Part shown: positions 8,699-16,894 of the stretch, piece by piece
Numbering within the stretch: the stretch's first letter is position 1
Layout: each line of letters opens with the position of its first letter
Source: Heritagella_A intestinalis
GTDB lineage: Bacteria > Bacillota > Clostridia > Oscillospirales > Acutalibacteraceae
Direction: 5' to 3'
DNA: 61,582 nt
Assembly (NCBI GenBank): GCA_904418995.1
Contig: CAJFQF010000012.1
Location: 1 to 61,582 of the forward strand
Notes under the pieces: generated by a model
The model's database searches: none
The model's input: the letters and a program-made list of their open reading frames with translations, nothing else
Told to the model about the DNA's origin: nothing
Made by a program: the position numbers and the translations under genes

Positions 8699-8727
8699 AT
8701 AATAGCACAAAACTGGCGCTTTCACAA
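8699..8727 (-). promoter_or_regulatory. Promoter of the YcxB-like gene
   Basis: On the minus strand TTGTGA (-35, 8722-8727) and TATTAT (-10, 8699-8704) are 17 bases apart, about 145 bases upstream of the ATG. The -35 lies inside one arm of the inverted repeat at 8716-8748, so a bound regulator would block RNA polymerase. Confidence 0.65.
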
Positions 8728-8748
8728 CCGTTTTTCTCGTGAAAGCGC
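8716..8748. promoter_or_regulatory. 10-bp inverted repeat, probable operator
   Basis: GCGCTTTCAC (8716-8725) and its exact complement GTGAAAGCGC (8739-8748) are separated by 13 bases. No T-run follows, so it is not a terminator. It overlaps the -35 of the minus-strand promoter. The half-site GTGAAAGCGC resembles LacI/CcpA-type half-sites (TGAAAGCG), though the spacing is not that of a normal cre site. The region 8556-8863 holds nothing else except the terminator at 8805-8842. Confidence 0.6.
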
Positions 8749-8804
8749 ACTGAATTTTGTAAACAATTCTTGCACAGGGGCTTTATGCGAGACCCGTCCT
8801 TTCA

Positions 8805-8842
8805 AAAAATCCCGGGGCCCTTTATAAGGCTCCGGGATTTTG
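8805..8842. terminator. Terminator of the xylB-DUF4867 transcript
   Basis: Arms AAAATCCCGGGGCC and GGCTCCGGGATTTT form a 14-bp stem with one G-T pair. It lies 22 bases after the DUF4867 stop on the minus strand, with T-rich ends on both strands. Confidence 0.85.
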
Positions 8843-8863
8843 ATAGGTCGATTCCTTTTGTGA

Positions 8864-9487
8864 TTAGACGGTCAGATTCTCACCAGTGAGGCCCATAAAC
8901 GCGCCGTCCTTGTCCAGGCCGCTTTCAGGGTGGGCCACCAGCCACTTGTTCACCGCAAACAGCAGGGCGTCCTCGCCCTTCTTCTCCGGCGTTACTGCCA
9001 AAGGCTCGTTGGTACCCTTGGGCAGCACCACCACGCAGCGGAACCGGCCGCCGGCATTGCAGGGAGCATAGTGCAGGGTAGTGGCGTAGACCTCAATCAT
9101 GGTCCCGGCCGGCACCAGGAACGCCTCGATCTTAGAGGTGTCATAGGCAAAGGTTTCCGGGTCCATGTCCTGCTCGCTGCCGATGAGCAGGATCAGGTCG
9201 GTACAGGCCACATTGATTTCCGAATCCCGGTGATACTCCAGGGCATTGAGCGTATGGTTGTCGCCGTTGCAGTAGCCAATCTGGATGGGCATACCGCCAT
9301 AGACCCGGTTTTGCAGCTCTGCATACACCGGCAGGGCCTCCAGGGCCGGGACGCTGGGCACATAGACCACTTCCCCTTCCGGAAGAGGGGTATTCTCCAT
9401 TTCGGCAATCAACTGGGCGCAGTCCACGCCGGTGATTACCTTACCGTATTTGCGGAAAGACGCATCCGCTACATTCTGAATTTTCAT
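8864..9487 (-). CDS. DUF4867 family protein
   Basis: A 207-residue protein with QIGYCNGDNHTLNALEYHRDSEINVA, LVPAGTMIEVYATTLHYAPC and FRCVVVLPKGTNEPL. These are features of DUF4867, a cupin-like family related in fold to ureidoglycolate lyase; the HRDSE and THLHYAPC-like residues look like a metal site. The family is often found beside sugar kinases, as here 27 bases after xylB. A role in sugar or sugar-acid isomerisation is plausible but unproved. AGAAGGAAG precedes the ATG. It is the last gene of the xylB transcript. Confidence 0.85.
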   Translation of the reverse strand: MKIQNVADASFRKYGKVITGVDCAQLIAEMENTPLPEGEVVYVPSVPALEALPVYAELQNRVYGGMPIQIGYCNGDNHTLNALEYHRDSEINVACTDLILLIGSEQDMDPETFAYDTSKIEAFLVPAGTMIEVYATTLHYAPCNAGGRFRCVVVLPKGTNEPLAVTPEKKGEDALLFAVNKWLVAHPESGLDKDGAFMGLTGENLTV

Positions 9488-9514
9488 GACAGCTTCCTTC
9501 TTTCCAAAAATGAT

Positions 9515-11038
9515 TTACAGCTTGGCCAGCTGCTGATAGGAATCCTTCAGGGCCGGGTACAGGCTCCGATAGATCTGGTAGAACTTCTCATACTGGGGCA
9601 CGTTTTCGGCAATGGGGGGCTGAGGCGGGTTAGTGCGGATCACCGCCCGGCAGCCTTCCTCCACGCTCTTGTAGATGCCAGCGCCGACACCGGCCAGGAT
9701 GGCCACGCCCAAGGCCGGGCCTTCCTTGGAGACCACGGTCTTGACCTCGCAGTTAAAGGTGTCCGCCAGCATCTGCCGCCACAGGGGGCTGCTTCCGCCG
9801 CCGCCGCAGGCCAGCATTTCCTTCAAATCCACGCCCATTTCCCGGAGAATCTCCACGCTGTCCCGCTGGGAGAAGGTGACGCCCTCCATGACGGCCCGGA
9901 GCATATCGTACTTGGTGTGGATGGCGGAGAGGCCGAAGAACACGCCGCGGCAATCCGGGTCCAGGTGTGGGGTACGCTCGCCCATGAGGTAGGGCAGATA
10001 CAGCAGTTTGTTGCAGCCAATGGGCACCCGCTCCGCCTGCTGGTCCATGAGGAAATAGGGGTCCTTGCCCATGCCCTTGGCAGTTTCCATTTCCGCCTGG
10101 CAGAAGTTATCCCGATACCACTTGAGGGAGAGCCCCGCCCCCTGGGTCACGCCCATGACGTGCCAGCAGCCGGGTACCGCGCAGCAGAAGGTGTGGACAC
10201 GGCCCTTGGGGTCAATGGAGATGTCCGAGGTATGGGCAAACACCACGCCGCTGGTGCCGATGGTGACAAAGGCCTTGCCGTCCTCCACCACGCCGGTGCC
10301 TACCGCCGCTGCGGCATTGTCGCCGGCGCCGCCCACCACAGGAGTACCTTCCTTCAGGCCGGTGAGGGCAGCCGCTTCTTTGGTAATGGTGCCGGTGACC
10401 TCCGGGGACTCATAGACCTTGGCCAGCAGGGATTTGTCGATTTCCAGCTTTTCCAGAACTTCGTCGCTCCAGCAGCGGTTGGGCACATCCAGCAGCTGCA
10501 TGCCGGAAGCATCGGAAACCTCCGTGGCGAACTCCCCGGTAAGCATATAGCGGACGTAATCCTTGGGCAGGAGAATATGGGCGCACTGGGCATAGATTTC
10601 CGGCTCGTGGTTGCGCACCCAGAGAATCTTGGAAGCGGTGAAGCCGGTGAGGGCCGGGTTGGCAGTGATTGCAATGAGCCGCTCCTTCCCTACCCGCCGG
10701 GTGATCTCCTCGCACTCCTGGGCGGTGCGCTGGTCGCACCAGATAATAGAGCGCCGGAGCACCTGGCCGGCCTTGTCCAGCATCACCAGGCCGTGCATCT
10801 GGCCGGAAATTCCCACGCCCTTGATGTCCGCCGGGTCCACGCCGCTCTCCTCAATGACGGCCTTGGTGGTCACTGCGGTGGCATTCCACCAGTCCCGGGG
10901 GTCCTGCTCTGCCCAGCCGTTCTGGGGCTGATACATGGGATATTCTACGGTTTTGCTGGCCATGACATTGCCAGCCGTATCAAAGAGGACGGTCTTGGTA
11001 CCGCTGGTACCGAGATCCACGCCAAGTAAATAGTTCAT
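9515..11038 (-). CDS. xylB: Xylulokinase
   Basis: A 507-residue FGGY-family kinase that phosphorylates D-xylulose to xylulose-5-phosphate for the pentose phosphate pathway. The N-terminal ATPase motif LLGVDLGTSGTKTVLFD, GISGQMHGLVMLD (the QMHG signature of xylulokinases), IIWCDQRT, GGAGDNAAAAVGTG with the catalytic Asp, and ACGGGGSSPLWRQMLAD are all visible. The length matches the family. GGAAGGGAAG precedes the ATG. It lies downstream of two family-3 glycosidases on the same strand but has its own promoter-like sequence and leader hairpin, so it may be controlled separately. Confidence 0.97.
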   Translation of the reverse strand: MNYLLGVDLGTSGTKTVLFDTAGNVMASKTVEYPMYQPQNGWAEQDPRDWWNATAVTTKAVIEESGVDPADIKGVGISGQMHGLVMLDKAGQVLRRSIIWCDQRTAQECEEITRRVGKERLIAITANPALTGFTASKILWVRNHEPEIYAQCAHILLPKDYVRYMLTGEFATEVSDASGMQLLDVPNRCWSDEVLEKLEIDKSLLAKVYESPEVTGTITKEAAALTGLKEGTPVVGGAGDNAAAAVGTGVVEDGKAFVTIGTSGVVFAHTSDISIDPKGRVHTFCCAVPGCWHVMGVTQGAGLSLKWYRDNFCQAEMETAKGMGKDPYFLMDQQAERVPIGCNKLLYLPYLMGERTPHLDPDCRGVFFGLSAIHTKYDMLRAVMEGVTFSQRDSVEILREMGVDLKEMLACGGGGSSPLWRQMLADTFNCEVKTVVSKEGPALGVAILAGVGAGIYKSVEEGCRAVIRTNPPQPPIAENVPQYEKFYQIYRSLYPALKDSYQQLAKL

Positions 11039-11070
11039 GGATACAACTTCCCTTCCTGTTACAAATAGTA

Positions 11071-11110
11071 AGGGCCTCTCTGGAAAGTCCTCTTTCCGAG
11101 AAGCCCCCTT
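11071..11110. terminator. Hairpin between GH3-1 and xylB
   Basis: A 16-bp imperfect stem (AGGGCCTCTCTGGAAAG with CTTTCCGAGAAGCCCC). On the plus strand it is followed by TTTTT, but on the minus strand, where both neighbours are transcribed, there is no T-run. On the minus strand it sits in the xylB leader, between the TTGACA at 11137 and the ribosome binding site. It may stabilise or regulate the xylB mRNA instead of terminating it. Confidence 0.5.
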
Positions 11111-11113
11111 TTT

Positions 11114-11142
11114 AGTTTGATAGAAAACATCCGGTTTGTCAA
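11114..11142 (-). promoter_or_regulatory. Possible xylB promoter
   Basis: On the minus strand TTGACA (11137-11142) is followed after 17 bases by CAAACT (11114-11119). The -35 is perfect and the -10 is poor, as in many activator-dependent promoters. It lies about 75 bases upstream of the xylB ATG. Confidence 0.45.
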
Positions 11143-11175
11143 GAGGATTTTAGCCAATCCTCCGGTTCCCCGGCC

Positions 11176-13290
11176 TTAAAATTGGATTTCCATCTCCAGC
11201 GGCGCACTGCCCATGAGGGCCACGCTCCGGGCGTCCGGCTGGCTGAAGCCCGCATAAATCCGGAACCGGCGGCTTTCCAGCACCCGCTCCCCTTCTTCGT
11301 TGACTTCTTCAAAGGCACGGCGGTCCAGCTCCAAGGTCACCTCGCGGCTCTCCCCAGCTTCCAGGCAAACGCTCTGGAAGGCTTTCAGGCTGTGATTGGG
11401 CACGGCCAGAGAGGATTCCAAATCCTTCACGTAAACCTGCACCACCTGGCGGCCGGCGTGGGCTCCCTGGTTGGTGACGGTCACAGTCACTTTCGCGCAA
11501 TCCTCACCTGTCTCCACAAAAAGGCCGGAAACGGTAAAGGGCTCATAGGTCAGGCCAAAGCCAAAGGGATACAGGGCCTCCTGCTCCATATAGCGGTAGG
11601 TGCGGCCCTTCATGGAATAGTCCGTGAAGTCCGGCAGTTCCTCGGTAGCGCGGTAGAAGGTAATTGGCAGTTTGCCAGAGGGCGCAACCTTGCCAAAGAG
11701 CACATCTGCCACGGCCTTGCCGCCCAGTGCGCCGGGGTACCACATATCCAGAATGGCGGACAACCGCTCTTCCTCCCCGCCAAAGGTCAGCGCACTGCCG
11801 GCGCCCAACACCAGCACCACCGGCTTGCCGGTATCCAGCACAGCTTTCAGCAGGGCCTGCTGGCGGCCGGGCAGGACCAGATTCCCCTTGTCTGCGGAAC
11901 CATAGGGGTTGTTGGCGTCGCCGGCCTCGCCCTCAAACTCGGCATCCAAGCCCAAGCAGAGAACGACTACATCCGAGAGCTTTGCGATGTGTACGGCCTC
12001 AGCCATACGATCCGTCCAGGCGATGAGGACCTCATCGGAAACATCCTGATCCAGAGGGCAGCCTTCGGAATAATAGACCCGTACCTGGTCGCCTACCGCT
12101 TCCTCAATGCCTTCCAGCACGGTGATATTCCGGGAGGGGGTCCCATAGTAATTGCCCCAAAGAACCTTGCGGCTGTCCGCATTGGGGCCGATAACCGCAA
12201 TGCTGGAAAGCTTGCTGACATCCAGAGGCAGAATTCCGGTATTCTTCAGCAGTACCATGGACTCCTGGGCAGCCTTTACCGCCAGATCATGGTGCTCTTT
12301 GGTGTCATTTTCGGAATAGGGAATCTTGTCGTATTCGCAGTCATCGCTGAACATGCCCAGGCGGAACCGAGTGGCCATCAATCTCTCGCAGGCCGCGGTG
12401 ATCTGTTCCTCGGTCACCAGCCCTTCTTCCAACGCCTCCAGCATATGCAAATACACATCGCCGCAGCTCATATCGCAGCCATTGCCCAAGGCCAGGGCCG
12501 CCGATTCTGTCACCGTCTTGGTCACTTTATGATTCTCGTGAAAATCCTCAATGGCGCCGCAGTCAGAGACCACATGGCCCTCGAATCCCCATTTTTCCCG
12601 GAGGATTTCCTGCAGCAGCGTGTGGCTGCCGCAGGCAGGCTCCCCGTTCACCCGGTTATAGGCGCCCATAATGCTCTCCACATCGGCTTCCTTGACGCAG
12701 GCCTCAAAAGCGGGAAGATAGGTCTCCTCCAAATCTTTTTTGCACACAATGGCGTTAAACTCGTGGCGGAGAGCCTCCGGGCCGCTGTGGGCGGCAAAAT
12801 GCTTGGCGCAGGCCGCCGCCTTCAGATACCGGCCCTCTCCCTGGAGGCCCTTAATAAAGGCCACGCCCATACGGGAGGTGAGATAAGGGTCCTCGCCATA
12901 GGTCTCATGGCCCCGGCCCCAGCGGGGGTCACGGAAAATATTTACGTTGGGGGACCAGAAATTCAAGCCCTTATAAACGTTCCGGTCACCCTCTGCCACA
13001 TAAGCATTGTGCTTGGCGCGGCCCTCAGTGGAAATCACATCGCCCACCTGCCGCAGCAGCTCTTCATCGAAGGTAGCTCCCAAAGCAATGGATTGCGGGA
13101 ACATGGTGGCAGTACCCGCCCGGGCCACCCCGTGGAGGGCCTCGTTCCACCAGTTATACTCGGGAATCCCCAAACGGGAGACAGCGGGGGCACGGTACGT
13201 AAGCTGGAAAGCCCGCTCTTCTACGGTCATTTTCGCCACCAGCTCCTTGGCCAATTCCAGAGCTTCGGCATGGGTCATCTGTTTTGTCAT
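11176..13290 (-). CDS. Glycoside hydrolase family 3, probable beta-xylosidase (copy 1)
   Basis: A 704-residue GH3 enzyme without signal peptide, so it acts in the cytosol on imported oligosaccharides. The N-terminal barrel has EYNWWNEALHG, NIFRDPRWGRGHETYGEDP, KHFAAHSGPE and HVVSDCGAIEDF with the catalytic nucleophile Asp243. The second domain has VIGPNADSRKVLWGNYYG and PSGKLPITFY. A C-terminal fibronectin-III-like domain holds GRTYRYMEQEALYPFGFGLTY. The WNEALHG and GNYYG motifs are those of the xylosidase/arabinosidase branch, and xylB downstream supports xylose release. About 85% identical by eye to copy 2. GGGAGG precedes the ATG. Confidence 0.92.
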   Translation of the reverse strand: MTKQMTHAEALELAKELVAKMTVEERAFQLTYRAPAVSRLGIPEYNWWNEALHGVARAGTATMFPQSIALGATFDEELLRQVGDVISTEGRAKHNAYVAEGDRNVYKGLNFWSPNVNIFRDPRWGRGHETYGEDPYLTSRMGVAFIKGLQGEGRYLKAAACAKHFAAHSGPEALRHEFNAIVCKKDLEETYLPAFEACVKEADVESIMGAYNRVNGEPACGSHTLLQEILREKWGFEGHVVSDCGAIEDFHENHKVTKTVTESAALALGNGCDMSCGDVYLHMLEALEEGLVTEEQITAACERLMATRFRLGMFSDDCEYDKIPYSENDTKEHHDLAVKAAQESMVLLKNTGILPLDVSKLSSIAVIGPNADSRKVLWGNYYGTPSRNITVLEGIEEAVGDQVRVYYSEGCPLDQDVSDEVLIAWTDRMAEAVHIAKLSDVVVLCLGLDAEFEGEAGDANNPYGSADKGNLVLPGRQQALLKAVLDTGKPVVLVLGAGSALTFGGEEERLSAILDMWYPGALGGKAVADVLFGKVAPSGKLPITFYRATEELPDFTDYSMKGRTYRYMEQEALYPFGFGLTYEPFTVSGLFVETGEDCAKVTVTVTNQGAHAGRQVVQVYVKDLESSLAVPNHSLKAFQSVCLEAGESREVTLELDRRAFEEVNEEGERVLESRRFRIYAGFSQPDARSVALMGSAPLEMEIQF

Positions 13291-13492
13291 AGGTTATCCC
13301 TCCCATAAAAATAAGTCTTTATACGCAGACTACCACTTTATGTGTCAGTCTACCATAAAATTTCTGGGAGGTCATTGGAATCTGCTGATAATTTTAGTAA
13401 TTTTTTGTGCATCCCTTTTCCACAAAGAGCAACACAATAGAAAAAGCACATTCTCTGTAAATCAGCCAAGGAAGAAACCCTTTGCAGCTTCC

Positions 13493-15613
13493 TTAAAACT
13501 GGATTTCCGCCTCCAGAGGCGCGCTGCCCATGAGGGCCACGCTCCGGGCATCCGGCTGGCTGAAGCCCGCATAAATCCGGAACCGGCGGCTTTCCAGCAC
13601 CCGCTCCCCTTCTTCGTTGACTTCTTCAAAGGCACGGCGGTCCAATTCCAGGGTCACATTGCGGCTCTCCCCGGCTGCCAGGCAGACGCTCTGGAAAGCT
13701 TTCAGGCTGTGGTTGGGCACGGCCAAGGGGGATTCCAAATCCTTCACATAAACTTCCACCGTCTGGCGGCCAGCGTGGGTTCCCTGATTGGTCACGGTTA
13801 CAGTCACCTTGGCCCAAGCCTCCCCGGTTTCCACAGAAAGGCCGGAAACGGCAAAGGGCTCATAGGTCAGGCCAAAGCCGAAGGGATACAGGGCTTCCTG
13901 CTCCATGTAGCGGTAAGTGCGGCCCTTCATAGAGTAGTCGGAGAAGTCCGGCAGTTCCTCGGTGGTGCGGTAGAAGGTGACGGGCAGTTTGCCGGAGGGA
14001 GCGGCCTTGCCGAAGAGCACATCCGCCACGGCCTTGCCGCCCAGTGCGCCGGGATACCACATATTCAGGATGGCGGACAGCCGCTCTTCCTCCCCGCCGA
14101 AGGTCAGTGCACTGCCGGTGCCCAGCACCAGCACCACCGGCTTACCAGTATCCAGCACGGCTTTCAGCAAGTTCTGCTGGCGGCCGGGCAGGGACAGGCT
14201 GCCCTTATCCCCAGAACCATAGGGGTTGTTGGCGTCGCCAGCCTCGCCTTCAAACTTGCCGTCCAGGCCCAGGCAGAGAATCACTACATCCGAGAGCTTG
14301 GCAATTTGTACGGCCTCGGCCAGACGGTCATCCTGGCGGGCCAGAGGGCCTTCGGCGGCGTCCTGATACAGGGGGCAGCCCTGGGAATAGTAAACCCGCA
14401 CCTGGTCGCCTACCGCCTCTTGGATGCCGTCCAGCACAGTGATGTTCCGGGAGGCGGTGCCGTAGTAGTTGCCCCACAGGACGTCTCGGCTGTCAGCGTT
14501 GGGCCCAATCACCGCGATAGAGGAGAGCTTGCTGCTATCCAGGGGCAGGACGCCGGTATTTTTCAGCAGCACCATGGACTCATAGGCGGCCTGTACTGCC
14601 AGGTCGTGATGCTCCTTGGTGTCGTTAGCGGAATAGGGAATCTTATCGTATTCACAGTCATCGCTGAACATGCCCAGGCGGAACCGGGTAGCCATCACCC
14701 GCTCACAGGCCGTGGTAATCTGCTCTTCGGTAACGCGGCCCTCGTGCATGGCTTCCAGCACATGCAGATACACATCGCCGCAGCTCATATCGCAGCCATT
14801 GCTCAAGGCCAGGGCCGCCGATTCCGTCACGGTTTTGGTCACCTTATGGTACTCGTGGAAATCCTCGATAGCGCCGCAGTCAGAGACCACATGGCCCTCA
14901 AATCCCCACTTTTCCCGCAGGGTCTTCTGGAGCAGGGTGGGACTGGCGCAGGAAAGCTCTCCGTTGACCCGGTTGTAAGCGCCCATGACGCTCTCCGCGT
15001 CCCCTTCCTTGACACAGGCCTCAAAGGCGGGAAAATAGGTCTCCTCCAAATCCTTTTTGCTCACAATGGAGTTAAACTCGTGGCGGACATCCTCCGGGCC
15101 GCTGTGAGCGGCGAAGTGCTTGACACCGGCGGCGGCCTTCAAATAGCGGCCATTGCCCTGGAGGCCCTTGATGAAGGCCACGCCCATCCGGCCGGAAAGA
15201 TAGGGGTCCTCGCCGTAAGTCTCATGGCCCCGGCCCCAGCGGGGGTCACGGAAAATGTTCACGTTGGGGGACCAATAAGTCAGGCCCTTATAGATATCCC
15301 GGTCGCCTGCTTCCTGGGAAGCGTTGTATTTTGCCCGGCCCTCGGTGGAAATCACGTCGCCTACCTGCTGCAGCAGTTCCTGGTCAAAGGTGGCCGCCAG
15401 AGCAATGGCCTGGGGGAACATAGTGGCGGTGCCCGACCGGCCTACGCCGTGGAGGGCCTCATTCCACCAGTTATACTCGGGAATCCCCAAATGGGGAATC
15501 GCCGGGGCGCGATAGCTCAACTGGAAAGCCCGCTCTTCTACGGTCATTTTCGATACCAGTTCTTTGGCCAATGCCAGGGCTTCGGCATGGGTCATCTGTT
15601 TCTTCTCAGACAT
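13493..15613 (-). CDS. Glycoside hydrolase family 3, probable beta-xylosidase (copy 2)
   Basis: A 706-residue paralog of the downstream enzyme with the same three-domain layout and no signal peptide. The nucleophile is Asp245 in VVSDCGAIEDF; EYNWWNEALHG, DPRWGRGHETYGEDP and PFGFGLTYEPF are conserved. The last 50 residues are almost identical in the two copies, while the regions around residues 95-115 and 420-440 differ, which may reflect substrate preference. It is first in the cluster, 202 bases upstream of copy 1. AGGAGG precedes the ATG, and a GC-rich hairpin sits just before that site. Confidence 0.92.
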   Translation of the reverse strand: MSEKKQMTHAEALALAKELVSKMTVEERAFQLSYRAPAIPHLGIPEYNWWNEALHGVGRSGTATMFPQAIALAATFDQELLQQVGDVISTEGRAKYNASQEAGDRDIYKGLTYWSPNVNIFRDPRWGRGHETYGEDPYLSGRMGVAFIKGLQGNGRYLKAAAGVKHFAAHSGPEDVRHEFNSIVSKKDLEETYFPAFEACVKEGDAESVMGAYNRVNGELSCASPTLLQKTLREKWGFEGHVVSDCGAIEDFHEYHKVTKTVTESAALALSNGCDMSCGDVYLHVLEAMHEGRVTEEQITTACERVMATRFRLGMFSDDCEYDKIPYSANDTKEHHDLAVQAAYESMVLLKNTGVLPLDSSKLSSIAVIGPNADSRDVLWGNYYGTASRNITVLDGIQEAVGDQVRVYYSQGCPLYQDAAEGPLARQDDRLAEAVQIAKLSDVVILCLGLDGKFEGEAGDANNPYGSGDKGSLSLPGRQQNLLKAVLDTGKPVVLVLGTGSALTFGGEEERLSAILNMWYPGALGGKAVADVLFGKAAPSGKLPVTFYRTTEELPDFSDYSMKGRTYRYMEQEALYPFGFGLTYEPFAVSGLSVETGEAWAKVTVTVTNQGTHAGRQTVEVYVKDLESPLAVPNHSLKAFQSVCLAAGESRNVTLELDRRAFEEVNEEGERVLESRRFRIYAGFSQPDARSVALMGSAPLEAEIQF

Positions 15614-15631
15614 CTATGATACCTCCTATCA

Positions 15632-15661
15632 TAAAACCGCCGTCCAACCGGCGGGTTTTCA
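15632..15661. other. Hairpin in the GH3 copy 2 leader
   Basis: AAAACCGCC and GGCGGGTTTT pair around a short loop, ending about 10 bases before the AGGAGG ribosome binding site on the minus strand. It has terminator shape (stem followed by TTTTA on the minus strand) although it is upstream of the gene, so it could be an attenuator. Confidence 0.45.
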
Positions 15662-15755
15662 TCTTCTTTTGGCTCATTGTATCATAGAACTGTCGAAAAA
15701 TCATCAGACATTTTTTGATAATTTACAGTAATTTCTTGCACCTCTCCCAAAACGC

Positions 15756-15788
15756 AAAAGAGCTGCCGGCCATACAGCCGGCAGCTCC
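15756..15788 (-). terminator. Terminator of the TVP38 gene
   Basis: GAGCTGCCGGC and GCCGGCAGCTC form an 11-bp perfect stem with a short loop. On the minus strand it is followed by TTTTGCGTTTT. It lies just after the stop of the TVP38 gene. Confidence 0.85.
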
Positions 15789-15799
15789 GCGCAATCCTT

Positions 15800-16603
15800 T
15801 TATTTTCCCGGATTTTTCCCCCGGGCCGCACGTCTCTGACAAATCATATGATAAATCCACAGGCCGGCAGCTGCCGCCAGCCCCGTTATGACGAACACCG
15901 CCACTGCCATGACGTAATTTTCACTGCCCAAGGCGTCGCCCACAATGGTGGAGGTGATCACCGAAGGAATCCGCCCTACGGAAGAGAGCAGCAAAAAAGT
16001 GGGCAGGCGCATAGAGGTAAGGCCGATAAAATAAGTAATCACGTCTTTGGGCGTGCCGGGAATGAAAAATAGGAGAAATACCAACACGTTCCGCCTCTCC
16101 GGATTGTGAAGGAATCGAATGGATTCGATCTTTTCCCGGGAAATGAATGCTTCTACCATCTTGATGCCGAAAACTTTGACGAAGACGAAGATGATCGCCG
16201 TGCCCGCCGCAGCTCCCAGCAAACACAGGCCCACGCCTTCCAGGTTGCCGAACACATAGCCGGCGGCAATCTCCAAGGGCTCCCCGGGAATCATGGCTAC
16301 CACCACCTGCAGGCAGATCATCCCGATAAAAGCCAGCCGGCCCCACAGGCCGTGGCCATCCACCCATTGGCGGAACTGCTCCGGGTCCTCCAGCCCTTCA
16401 ATCAAAGGCTTGCCTACAAACACCGTAACCACCGCAAAAAAGGCCAGCAGCACCGCAAAAGAGCACAGGCTCACAATCTTCCTGCGCCGGGCGTAGGCCT
16501 TATCTTTTGCAGAAATCTCCTCTTTTTTCCCGGTTTCTTCCGCTTCTTCGCTCACCATCTCCGCAGGCTGAACCTCTTCCCATTGACAAAGGTTCTCTTT
16601 CAA
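15800..16603 (-). CDS. TVP38/TMEM64 (DedA-like) membrane protein
   Basis: About 267 residues. A charged cytosolic N-terminus is followed by some six hydrophobic segments, with the family motifs MIPGEPLEIAAGYVFG and FFIPGTPKDVITYFIGLT and the later GRIPSVITSTIVGD. These are the re-entrant loops of the VTT/DedA fold, which is linked to lipid scrambling or undecaprenyl-phosphate recycling. The start is unclear: a TTG at 16603 has GGAG eight bases before it and is used here, while longer or shorter starts are possible. It is monocistronic, with its own terminator. Confidence 0.88.
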   Translation of the reverse strand: MKENLCQWEEVQPAEMVSEEAEETGKKEEISAKDKAYARRRKIVSLCSFAVLLAFFAVVTVFVGKPLIEGLEDPEQFRQWVDGHGLWGRLAFIGMICLQVVVAMIPGEPLEIAAGYVFGNLEGVGLCLLGAAAGTAIIFVFVKVFGIKMVEAFISREKIESIRFLHNPERRNVLVFLLFFIPGTPKDVITYFIGLTSMRLPTFLLLSSVGRIPSVITSTIVGDALGSENYVMAVAVFVITGLAAAAGLWIYHMICQRRAARGKNPGK

Positions 16604-16830
16604 AGCCAATCTCTCCTTTTCCCCGGGCAAACCTGCCCGAAAGCTCTATTGGATATCAGTATACCCCCTACCCCGCAGAATCACAATGAAAAAATTGTAA
16701 ATATGCGTCGCATAGGCATATTCCATCCTATTTCCAGTATATTCTTTCGGGAAGGAGAGAGCATCAAGGAATTATGACAGCATCCTTACAATTCTGAAAG
16801 GGAGCCTTTTTGCTGCCCAGACAAACAGAA

Positions 16831-16868
16831 AAGCAGAGCACTGCTATTACACAGCACCCTGCTTTTCA
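16831..16868 (-). terminator. Possible terminator of groESL
   Basis: AAAAGCAG and CTGCTTTT are complementary 8-base arms around an imperfect loop, ending with TTTTC on the minus strand, 27 bases after the groEL stop. The inner part pairs poorly, so strength is uncertain. Bases 16631-16830 otherwise show nothing recognisable. Confidence 0.5.
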
Positions 16869-16894
16869 TTGTATAAGAAAATGGGAAGATTGGA

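Noticed and set aside
8930..11029. A 699-codon open frame on the plus strand opposite xylB and DUF4867
   Set aside because: It mirrors the codon pattern of xylB, has no ribosome site and no recognisable domain. High GC creates long antisense frames here.
11182..15619. Open frames of 708 and 870 codons on the plus strand opposite the GH3 genes
   Set aside because: Both are antisense images of the two GH3 paralogs and resemble each other only because the GH3 genes do.
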